Part shown: positions 15,134 to 22,465 of the stretch, piece by piece | How positions within the stretch are numbered: the first letter of the stretch is position 1 | Layout: the number at the start of each line of letters is the position of its first letter | Translations under genes and position numbers: made by a program | Assembly (NCBI GenBank): GCA_036386655.1 | Contig: DASVVG010000171.1 | Location: 1-39,659 of the forward strand | Direction: 5' to 3' | Origin: JAHWJX01 sp036386655 | GTDB taxonomy: Bacteria > Pseudomonadota > Alphaproteobacteria > Caulobacterales > Caulobacteraceae | DNA: 39,659 nt | The notes under the pieces: model-generated | Database searches by the model: none | Told to the model about the DNA's origin: nothing | The model's input: the letters and a program-made list of their open reading frames with translations, nothing else

Positions 15134-16951
15134 ATGTGCGGCATCATCGGAATCGTCGGCGACACCCCCGTGGCCGACCGCCTGCTCGAGAGCCTGAAAA
15201 GGCTGGAGTACCGAGGCTACGACTCCGCCGGGATCGCAGCGTTCGAGGACGGGCGGGTGGTCCGGCGGCGGGCGGAGGGCAAGATCCGGGCGCTGGAGGA
15301 GCGGCTGCAGGCCGAACCGGTGCGCGCCACGGTGGGCATCGGACACACTCGCTGGGCCACCCACGGGGTTCCCTCCGAGCGCAACGCCCACCCGCACACC
15401 GCCGGGCGGGTCACCGTGGTGCACAACGGAATCATCGAGAACTTCGCCGAGCTGCGTGAGGGCCTGCAGGCCCAGGGCCGGACCTTCGAGAGCGAGACCG
15501 ACACGGAAGTGATCGCCCACCTGATCGACTGCGAACTCGACGGGGGGAAGCCCCCGCTGGAGGGATTCAAGGCGGCGCTCGACCAGCTCCGCGGAGCCTA
15601 TGCGCTCGGCGTGCTGATCGATGGCGAGGAGCGGCTGGTTCTGGGCGCCCGGCGCGGGTCGCCGCTGGTGGTGGGCTGGGGCCGGGACGAGATGTTCATC
15701 GGCTCGGACGCGCTGGCGGTGGGGCCCTTCACCAACCGGGTCAGCTACCTGGACGAGGGCGACTACGTCGCCATCGACGGCAAGGACGCGCAGATCTTCG
15801 ACGAGAACGGAGCGCCGGTCCAACGGCCGGCTCGAACCGTGTCCGCCTCGGCGGCGCTGGTCGAAAAGGGCAACTACCGGCACTTCATGGAGAAGGAGAT
15901 CTACGAGCAGCCCGAGTCCTGCCAGCACACACTGGCGACCTACCTAGACCCAGTAAGGATGCGGGCGCGGGCGCCGGACGACTTCGACTTCGCCTCGATC
16001 GACCGGCTGCAGATCGTGGCCTGCGGGACGGCGTACTACGCCGGGCTGATCGCCAAGTACCTGTTCGAGCGGGTGGCCGGGCTGCCGGTCGATGTCGAGA
16101 CGGCGTCGGAGTTCCGGTACCGCGAGCCCGCCCTGTCGCCGCGGACGTTGGCGCTGGCGATCTCGCAGTCGGGCGAGACGGCGGACACGCTGGCAGCGCT
16201 GCGCTACTGCGCCGGGGCCGGGCTGCCGACCGCGGCGCTGGTGAACGCGCACGAGTCGACGATGGCACGCGAAGCCGACCGGCTGTGGCCGACCAACGCG
16301 GGGCCGGAGATCGGTGTGGCCTCGACCAAGGCCTTCACGGCGCAGGTCTCGGCGCTGACGGCGCTCGCGGTGGCGGCGGCCGGGGCGCGCAAGCGAATCG
16401 ACGGGCCAGAGCAGGCGCGGCTGGTGCGGGCGCTGCTCGAAGCGCCGCGGCTGATCCGCAAGGCGCTCGACTGCGAGGACGACGTGCGGGCGGTGGCGGT
16501 GGACCTGGCGCGCGCCCGTGACGTGCTCTACCTCGGCCGCGGCGCGATGTACGCGCTGGCGCTAGAGGGCGCGCTGAAGCTGAAGGAGATCAGCTACATC
16601 CACGCCGAGGGATATGCGGCGGGCGAGCTGAAGCACGGGCCGATCGCACTCGTGGACGAGGCCACGCCGGTGATCGCGCTGGCGCCGCACGACGAGCTGT
16701 TCGAGAAGACCGCCTCGAACCTGCAGGAAGTCGGGGCACGCGGAGGCCCGGTCATCGCGGTGACGGATGCCGCGGGCGCGGCCGCCCTCTCCTCGCGCGC
16801 CCGGCTGATCCTGGCGCCCGAGTGCGACCCGCTGGTGGCGCCGCTGGTGTTCGCGCCGGCGATCCAGCTGCTCGCCTACCATACGGCTGTGCAGAAGGGC
16901 ACGGACGTGGACCAGCCTCGCAACCTCGCCAAGTCCGTCACCGTTGAGTAG
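15134..16951 (+). CDS. glmS: Glutamine--fructose-6-phosphate aminotransferase (isomerizing)
   Basis: A 605-residue cytosolic enzyme that makes glucosamine-6-phosphate from fructose-6-phosphate and glutamine. Residues 1-220 are the class II glutamine amidotransferase domain with the N-terminal nucleophile Cys2 (MCGIIGIVG), 'RWATHG' and 'HNGIIENF'. Two SIS isomerase domains follow (about 285-410 and 455-590), with 'CGTAYYAGL', 'SQSGETADT' and 'YAAGELKHGPIALVD', and the canonical C-terminus LAKSVTVE. The start is fixed because Met1 must be followed by the catalytic Cys. No glmS ribozyme-like structure is seen in the 135-base leader, as expected outside Gram-positives. galU follows 24 bases downstream and is probably co-transcribed. 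Confidence 0.98.
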   Translation: MCGIIGIVGDTPVADRLLESLKRLEYRGYDSAGIAAFEDGRVVRRRAEGKIRALEERLQAEPVRATVGIGHTRWATHGVPSERNAHPHTAGRVTVVHNGIIENFAELREGLQAQGRTFESETDTEVIAHLIDCELDGGKPPLEGFKAALDQLRGAYALGVLIDGEERLVLGARRGSPLVVGWGRDEMFIGSDALAVGPFTNRVSYLDEGDYVAIDGKDAQIFDENGAPVQRPARTVSASAALVEKGNYRHFMEKEIYEQPESCQHTLATYLDPVRMRARAPDDFDFASIDRLQIVACGTAYYAGLIAKYLFERVAGLPVDVETASEFRYREPALSPRTLALAISQSGETADTLAALRYCAGAGLPTAALVNAHESTMAREADRLWPTNAGPEIGVASTKAFTAQVSALTALAVAAAGARKRIDGPEQARLVRALLEAPRLIRKALDCEDDVRAVAVDLARARDVLYLGRGAMYALALEGALKLKEISYIHAEGYAAGELKHGPIALVDEATPVIALAPHDELFEKTASNLQEVGARGGPVIAVTDAAGAAALSSRARLILAPECDPLVAPLVFAPAIQLLAYHTAVQKGTDVDQPRNLAKSVTVE

Positions 16952-16975
16952 CGGAAGCTCAGCCGCAGAGGTCCG

Positions 16976-17848
16976 ATGAAGCGTGTTCGTAAGGCCGTGT
17001 TCCCCGTGGCGGGGCTCGGCACCCGGGTGCTGCCCGCCACCAAGACGATCCCCAAGGAGATGCTGACGGTGGTCGACCGGCCCTTGATCCACTACGTGGT
17101 CGAGGAGGCGCGGGCCGCCGGGATCGAGCACTTCGTGTTCGTGACGGGCCGGGGGAAGTCCTCGATGGAGGACTACTTCGACCATGCGGTCGAGCTCGAG
17201 GCGACGCTGGGGGCGAAGAAGAAGACGGCGCTGCTGGAGGAGCTGACCTCGGCGCTGCCGACCGAGGGCGAGATCTCCTACGTGCGGCAGATGCAGCCGC
17301 TGGGGCTCGGGCACGCGGTGTGGTGCGCCCGGGACATCGTGGGCGACGAGCCGTTCGCGGTCGTGCTGCCGGACATGATCATGGACGCGGAGCCGGGCGC
17401 GCTGGCGCAGTGCCTGCGCGCCTACGAGGACGCCGGCGGCGGCAACCTTGTGATGGTTGAGCCCTGCCCGCCGGAGGACACGCACAAGTACGGCATCGTG
17501 GCGGTCGAGGACCGGCAGGGGCGGCTGTCGAGGATGACCGGGATGGTCGAGAAGCCGGCGGCCGCGGACGCGCCTTCGAACCTGTTCATCAGCGGACGGT
17601 ACGTGCTGCAGCCGGAGATCTTCGCGCACCTGTCGAAGCGGCAGACGGGCGCGGGCGGCGAGATCCAGCTGACCGACGCCATGGCCGGGCTAATGGGCGA
17701 GCAGCCGTTCCACGCGCTGGAGTACGAGGGCACGACCTACGACTGCGGCGACAAGATCGGGCTGCTGCGGGCGAACGTGGCGATGGCGCTGAAGCGGCCG
17801 GACCTCGCGGAGGCCGCGCGGGCCGCCGTCTCCGACCTGCTGAAATAA
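16976..17848 (+). CDS. galU: UTP--glucose-1-phosphate uridylyltransferase
   Basis: A 290-residue cytosolic enzyme making UDP-glucose from UTP and glucose-1-phosphate. The nucleotide-binding start is 'KAVFPVAGLGTRVLPATK' with the catalytic lysine in 'PKEMLTVVDRPLIHYVVEEA'. 'QPLGLGHAVWCA' and 'VLPDMIM' mark the active site, and 'KYGIV', 'MVEKP' and 'GGEIQLTDAM' complete the GalU pattern. Length is normal. It lies 24 bases after glmS on the same strand, with AGAGG before the ATG, so both supply UDP-sugars for envelope polysaccharides from one transcript. A large hairpin follows the stop. Confidence 0.97.
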   Translation: MKRVRKAVFPVAGLGTRVLPATKTIPKEMLTVVDRPLIHYVVEEARAAGIEHFVFVTGRGKSSMEDYFDHAVELEATLGAKKKTALLEELTSALPTEGEISYVRQMQPLGLGHAVWCARDIVGDEPFAVVLPDMIMDAEPGALAQCLRAYEDAGGGNLVMVEPCPPEDTHKYGIVAVEDRQGRLSRMTGMVEKPAAADAPSNLFISGRYVLQPEIFAHLSKRQTGAGGEIQLTDAMAGLMGEQPFHALEYEGTTYDCGDKIGLLRANVAMALKRPDLAEAARAAVSDLLK

Positions 17849-17858
17849 CAAGAGAAAT

Positions 17859-17909
17859 GGCGGACGGAGGCGGCGCCGGGGGTCGGGCCCGGGGCTTTCT
17901 CCGTCCGCC
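17859..17909 (+). terminator. Long hairpin terminator after galU
   Basis: GGCGGACGGAG (17859-17869) pairs perfectly with CTCCGTCCGCC (17899-17909). The 29 bases between contain a further GC-rich foldback. It starts 10 bases after the galU stop and could also stop transcripts coming from recA. Confidence 0.65.
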
Positions 17910-17911
17910 TA

Positions 17912-17932
17912 CGGACGCGAGGGGCGCGTCCG
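17912..17932 (-). terminator. Hairpin downstream of recA
   Basis: CGGACGCG pairs perfectly with CGCGTCCG across a five-base loop, 19 bases past the recA stop on the minus strand. Together with the galU hairpin it separates the two convergent genes. Confidence 0.5.
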
Positions 17933-17951
17933 ATCGCGTCAGGTCGCGATT

Positions 17952-19016
<1,065 letters not shown>

Positions 19017-19388
19017 GGAAGAGCCCGCCTTATCCCACGATTCCGGAAAGCCCCAGTGGCTTCCGAACGAGGATCAAGGTACACGCTTTGTTCTCGTTCG
19101 CAATATGTTCTTTTCCGCCCACCTGAGATGCTGCGTCCGTTTCTGACGCCACCCCGGCCCGCGGCGGCGGCCCCACGGCGCCGCGCGCGTCTGACTCGTC
19201 TCACTCGTCTCGTCCCGAGGGGGCGGACGCCGACCGGCCCAGCAGTATAACCCCGCCCGGAGCGGTGCGGACTTAGGCGCGTTCCTCCGCGCACGATCCT
19301 TGAAGAAGCTGAAGCGTTTCAGCGGCGCGTCCTGTACGGACGCGGTGAACAGTGACGGAGTTCGAGGTTGCGGACGAGCGAAGCGCGC
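19017..19388. other. Gene-free region between recA and the dehydrogenase operon
   Basis: The recA-proximal part carries the promoter and SOS box. The middle (19190-19215) has short tandem repeats of the type CTCACTCGT. The rest should hold the promoter of the divergent dehydrogenase operon, but no clear motif was found. No coding region or RNA gene is convincing here. Confidence 0.5.
19096..19110 (-). promoter_or_regulatory. recA: LexA (SOS) box upstream of recA
   Basis: GTTCGCAATATGTTC is an exact match to the alphaproteobacterial SOS operator GTTC-N7-GTTC. A third GTTC lies six bases further at 19090-19093. Read towards recA, TTGCGA inside the box could be the -35 hexamer, with TACCTT 16 bases further as a weak -10, so LexA would cover the promoter. 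The spacing to the ATG (19016) is about 80 bases. Confidence 0.85.
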
Positions 19389-20345
19389 ATGCGGGCGGCC
19401 GTAGTGGCCGGACCTGGACAGGTCCGGATGGACGAGGTCCCCCTCCCCGCCCCCGGCCCTGGACAGGTGCGCGTGCGGCTGGAGGGCTGCGGCGTGTGCG
19501 CATCGAACCTGACGCCGTGGGAAGGGCCGGAGTGGATGCAGTTCCCCACCGAGCCGGGCGCCCTCGGCCACGAGGGCTGGGGCGTGGTGGACGCGGTCGG
19601 CGACGGCGTGGACGGGCTGGCGCTCGGCGACCGCGTCGCGACGCTCTCGGGCAAGAGTTACGCTGAATACGACCTCGCCGACGCGGGCCAGGTGGTGAAG
19701 CTGCCGGCGAGCCTCGCCGGCCAGCCGTTCCCCGGCGAGCCGCTGGGCTGCGCCATGAACATCTTCCGGCGGAGCGACATCCGCGCCGGGCAGACGGTGG
19801 CGATCGTCGGCGTGGGCTTCCTGGGCGCGATCCTGACGCGGCTGGCGACGGACGCCGGGGCGCGGGTGATCGGGATCTCGCGGCGGCCCTTCTCGCTCGA
19901 CCTCGCGACGAAGATGGGCGCGGCCGAGGTGATCCCGCTCGAGGATCACTACGGCATCATCGAGCGGGTGCGCGAGCTGACCGGCGGCGTGTTCTGCGAC
20001 CGGGTGATCGAGGCGGTCGGCAAGCAGTGGCCGCTGGACCTGGCGGCCGAACTCACGCGCGAGGGCGGGCGGCTGATCATCGCCGGCTACCACCAGGACG
20101 GGCCGCGGCAGGTGAACATGCAGCTGTGGAACTGGCGCGGCTTCGACGTGATCAACGCCCACGAGCGCGACCCGGCCGTGTCGCTGCAGGGCATCCGCGA
20201 GGCGGTCGAGGCGGTGACGTCGGGGCGGCTCGACCCCTCCCCGCTGGTCACGCACACCTACCCGCTGTCGAAGCTGGACGAGGCGCTGAACGCCACGCGC
20301 GACCGGCCCGACGGCTTCCTCAAGGCGGTCGTCGTTCCGGGATGA
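19389..20345 (+). CDS. Zinc-binding dehydrogenase (MDR superfamily)
   Basis: A 318-residue NAD(P)-dependent medium-chain dehydrogenase. Residues 1-130 are the GroES-like catalytic domain, with the catalytic zinc ligand Cys in EGCGVCASNL and the GHE motif in ALGHEGWG. The structural-zinc four-cysteine loop is absent. Residues 135-275 are the Rossmann domain ('TVAIVGVGFLGAILTRLAT'). The end 'YPLSKLDEALNATRDRPDGFLKAVV' is typical for sorbitol or threonine dehydrogenase relatives. Its stop overlaps the ATG of the next gene (ATGA), so the two form an operon that probably oxidises a sugar or polyol; the substrate is unknown. The ATG was chosen because MRAAVV is the family N-terminus; an upstream in-frame TTG is less likely. 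Confidence 0.87.
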   Translation: MRAAVVAGPGQVRMDEVPLPAPGPGQVRVRLEGCGVCASNLTPWEGPEWMQFPTEPGALGHEGWGVVDAVGDGVDGLALGDRVATLSGKSYAEYDLADAGQVVKLPASLAGQPFPGEPLGCAMNIFRRSDIRAGQTVAIVGVGFLGAILTRLATDAGARVIGISRRPFSLDLATKMGAAEVIPLEDHYGIIERVRELTGGVFCDRVIEAVGKQWPLDLAAELTREGGRLIIAGYHQDGPRQVNMQLWNWRGFDVINAHERDPAVSLQGIREAVEAVTSGRLDPSPLVTHTYPLSKLDEALNATRDRPDGFLKAVVVPG

Positions 20346-21328
20346 CGAAGCCGCGGGTGGGATTCCTCGGGACCGGCTGGATCGGCCGGCACCGGATGCA
20401 GGCGATCGTCGAGACGGGCGCCGTCGAGCCCGCGGCCATCGCGGACCCGTCGCCGGAGTGCGCGGCGGAGGCCCAGAAGCTGGCGCCGGACGCGCGGGTC
20501 GTGGGCGGGCTCGACGAGCTGCTGGACCTCGGGCTCGACGGACTGGTGATCGCGACGCCGAGCGCGCTGCACGCGGAGCAGTCGATCACAGCGCTGGAGC
20601 GCGGGGTCGCGGTGTTCTGCCAGAAGCCGCTGGGTCGCAACGCGGCCGAGGCGAAGGCGGTGGTGGACGCGGCGCGCGCGGCAGACCGGCTGCTGGCGGT
20701 GGACCTCTCGTACCGCTTCACCGAGGGCATGCGGCGGGTGAGCGAGGTGGTGCGCTCGGGCGAGCTCGGGCGCGTCTACGCGGCGGACCTCGTGTTCCAC
20801 AACGCCTACGGGCCGGACAAGGCGTGGTTTTACGACCCGCAGCTGTCGGGCGGGGGGTGCGTGATGGACCTGGGCGTGCACCTGGTCGACCTGGCGCTGT
20901 GGGTGCTCGACTTTCCGAAGGTGGAGCGGACGTCGGCGGCGCTGTTCTCGGGCGGCGAGCCGCTGGCCGGGCGCACCGACCGGGTGGAGGACTTCGCCTC
21001 GGCGGGGCTGCTGCTGTCGAACGGAACGCTGATGCGGCTGGCCTGCTCGTGGGGCCTGCAGGCCGGACAGGAGGCGGTGATCTCGGCGGCGTTCTACGGG
21101 ACGGAGGGCGGCGTCGCGCTGAAGAACGTGGGAGGGTCGTTCTACGACTTCACGGCGGAGCGCTACCGCGGCACGTCAACGGAAACGCTGACGTCGCCGC
21201 CGGACGCGTGGGGCGGCCGCGCAGCCGCGGACTGGGCGACGCGGCTCTCGGCCGGCGAGCGGTTCGACCCGGCGGCGGAACGGCTGGCCGACGTGTCGGA
21301 AGCGCTCGACCGGATCTACGGGCGGTAG
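20342..21328 (+). CDS. Gfo/Idh/MocA-family oxidoreductase
   Basis: A 328-residue NAD(P)-dependent sugar/inositol dehydrogenase-like protein. The Rossmann domain occupies residues 1-125 ('VGFLGTGWIGRHRMQAI'), with 'LVIATPSALHAEQ' and the active-site lysine motif written CQKP instead of the usual EKP. The C-terminal alpha/beta domain starts with 'LSYRFTEGMRRVSEVVRSGELG' in two pieces and has 'GGGCVMDLGVHLVDLALWVL', which carries the conserved Asp and His of the family. It overlaps the preceding dehydrogenase by four bases (ATGA), strong evidence for coupled expression and a shared pathway. The physiological substrate cannot be assigned. Confidence 0.88.
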   Translation: MTKPRVGFLGTGWIGRHRMQAIVETGAVEPAAIADPSPECAAEAQKLAPDARVVGGLDELLDLGLDGLVIATPSALHAEQSITALERGVAVFCQKPLGRNAAEAKAVVDAARAADRLLAVDLSYRFTEGMRRVSEVVRSGELGRVYAADLVFHNAYGPDKAWFYDPQLSGGGCVMDLGVHLVDLALWVLDFPKVERTSAALFSGGEPLAGRTDRVEDFASAGLLLSNGTLMRLACSWGLQAGQEAVISAAFYGTEGGVALKNVGGSFYDFTAERYRGTSTETLTSPPDAWGGRAAADWATRLSAGERFDPAAERLADVSEALDRIYGR

Positions 21329-21346
21329 TGCGGGGCCCGTGTAAAA

Positions 21347-21378
21347 CCCCTCCGTCGGCCTTCTGCCGCCACCTCCCC
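21347..21378 (+). repeat. REP-like hairpin repeat, copy A
   Basis: It runs from CCCCTCCGTCGGCC to GCCGCCACCTCCCC around a CTTCT-type loop, 18 bases after the Gfo/Idh/MocA stop. It shares its layout (CCCCTCNGTC, hairpin, then NNCTCCCC) with copies B and C but has different stem bases. Confidence 0.55.
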
Positions 21379-21423
21379 GTCGTCCGTGGGCTACGGTGGA
21401 GGAGACCGCCTGCTCCACCGCTT

Positions 21424-21466
21424 GCGGGGGAGCTGTCAGCCGGCGCAGCCGGATGACTGAGGGGGC
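21424..21466 (-). repeat. REP-like hairpin repeat, copy B (inverted)
   Basis: This 43-base block is, on the minus strand, GCCCCCTCAGTCATCC, then a CCGGC/GCCGG hairpin, then TGACAGCTCCCCCGC. It is the inverse of copy C and ends directly against the DUF559 start codon, so its GAGGGGG end acts as the ribosome binding site of that gene. Confidence 0.75.
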
Positions 21467-21883
21467 ATGTTGCGCGTCGCGCGGGGCCGGCTGAAAGCTG
21501 GCGACATGCGAGCGCCGCCACGAACCATACAGAAGGCGAAGGCGCTGAGGCGCGAACTCACGCCTCCCGAGGTGGTGCTGTGGGCGCATCTTCGAGCGAG
21601 GCGGCTGCACGGACTCCACTTCCGAAAGCAGCACCCGGTGGGGCCGTATGTGCTGGACTTCTACTGTTCGGCCGCTCGGCTGGCGGTGGAGGTCGACAGC
21701 GAGATTCATGCAGTCGGGGACCGGCCTCTGCGCGATGCTCGCCGCGATGCGTGGCTGGACGATCAGCGAATCAGGACGCTGCGTGTGACGGCGGGTGACG
21801 TCGCGAGCAATATCGACGGCGTGCTGCAGGGGATTGCGGCGGCCGCGCAGCGCCCCCTCAGTCATCCCGCCGGCGCGGGCTGA
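21467..21883 (+). CDS. DUF559 (Vsr/PD-(D/E)XK-like) protein
   Basis: A 138-residue protein of the DUF559 family, predicted to have the Vsr-like endonuclease fold. Family features are 'ALRRELTPPEVVLWAHLRAR', 'FRKQHPVGPYVLDFYC' (Asp64) and 'LAVEVDSEIHA' (Glu75, Asp77, His81, a PD-(D/E)XK-type pattern), then 'RDAWLDDQRIRTLRVTAGDV'. GAGGGGG from repeat copy B lies five bases before this ATG; an internal ATG at 21506 would give a more typical 125-residue protein but has no clear ribosome site. The last residues (RPLSHPAGAG) and the stop are encoded by repeat copy C, so the C-terminus is repeat-derived. Biochemical function is unknown; I infer a link to the flanking repeats. Confidence 0.85.
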   Translation: MLRVARGRLKAGDMRAPPRTIQKAKALRRELTPPEVVLWAHLRARRLHGLHFRKQHPVGPYVLDFYCSAARLAVEVDSEIHAVGDRPLRDARRDAWLDDQRIRTLRVTAGDVASNIDGVLQGIAAAAQRPLSHPAGAG

Positions 21884-21895
21884 CAGCTCCCCCGC
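21852..21895 (+). repeat. REP-like hairpin repeat, copy C
   Basis: A 44-base copy with the same outer arms as copy B (GCCCCCTCAGTCATCC and TGACAGCTCCCCCGC) but a different central stem, CCCGC/GCGGG instead of CCGGC/GCCGG. Both stems pair, so the differences are compensatory. The stop codon of the DUF559 gene (21881-21883) lies inside it. Confidence 0.75.
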
Positions 21896-21909
21896 ATACG
21901 GGGGAGCTG
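21884..21909. terminator. Perfect hairpin at the end of the repeat unit
   Basis: CAGCTCCCCCG pairs perfectly with CGGGGGAGCTG around the four-base loop CATA, between convergent genes. It probably works as a terminator; its left arm is part of repeat copy C and its right arm looks like the start of another inverted copy. Confidence 0.65.
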
Positions 21910-21918
21910 GCTTTGGGC

Positions 21919-22431
21919 TTAGTCGAAGGCGGGGCGGACGAAGCGGCGCACCGCCTCCAGGGCCCAGCCGAAGACGACGTGGGAGCTGAGGCCGTAGAGG
22001 TGGGTGCTCGGCGGCGTCTCCAGGGGTCCGGGGCCGAGGCCCAGCGCCGGGACCACGCCTTCGTCCAGTCCGATGGCGACGAGACCGCCGTACGCGGCGC
22101 CGCCGCCCTTGGTGACGCCGGGCCACATCTCGGCCAGCGCGCCGTAGACGGCGCCCACCACCGCGCCGGTGCTGTAGTGCACGACCGGGTCCGCGAACTT
22201 GCGTAGCGGCTCCGGCACGGGTTCGCCGGTCGCGATCTCCGCGGCCATGTCGGCGGCCTTGGTGGTGGCGGGCTCCTCGTCCGAGCCTTCGTCCTCATCG
22301 TCGCCGCCGGACTGCGCCTCGGCCATCTTCGACCACAGGCCCTGGAACTGGTTCATCACCAGCGAGGCGACCAGCCCGGCCGCCGCGCCTGCCAAGGCGC
22401 CTTTCAGGACGTCGGACCCGCTCGCTCTCAT
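21919..22431 (-). CDS. Small membrane protein of unknown function (possibly DUF1440/YagU-like)
   Basis: A 170-residue protein with an N-terminal glycine/alanine-rich membrane segment at about residues 10-27 (LKGALAGAAAGLVASLVMNQ), a very acidic linker (DDEDEGSDEE, near 43-53), and two or three further weakly hydrophobic glycine-rich segments (STGAVVGAVYGALAEMW; AAYGGLVAIGLDEG; SHVVFGWALEAVRRF). The last segments resemble DUF1440 inner-membrane proteins such as YagU, but I am not certain of the family. No catalytic motif is seen. It has its own short upstream gap after the DUF885 gene and no strong ribosome site. It is convergent with the DUF559 unit. Confidence 0.7.
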   Translation of the reverse strand: MRASGSDVLKGALAGAAAGLVASLVMNQFQGLWSKMAEAQSGGDDEDEGSDEEPATTKAADMAAEIATGEPVPEPLRKFADPVVHYSTGAVVGAVYGALAEMWPGVTKGGGAAYGGLVAIGLDEGVVPALGLGPGPLETPPSTHLYGLSSHVVFGWALEAVRRFVRPAFD

Positions 22432-22465
22432 GCGGTGAGAACCGGCCCCGGCGGGCGCGGTTCCG

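Larger units (their letters stand above)
21424..21895 (+). mobile_element. Candidate miniature element: DUF559 gene bounded by inverted hairpin repeats
   Basis: A unit of about 472 bases in which copies B and C form 43/44-base inverted ends with a single DUF559 gene between them. The gene's start abuts one repeat and its stop codon lies inside the other, so gene and repeats form one unit. The outer 16 and 15 bases of the repeats are identical. No clear target-site duplication is seen. The label as mobile is an inference. Confidence 0.45.
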
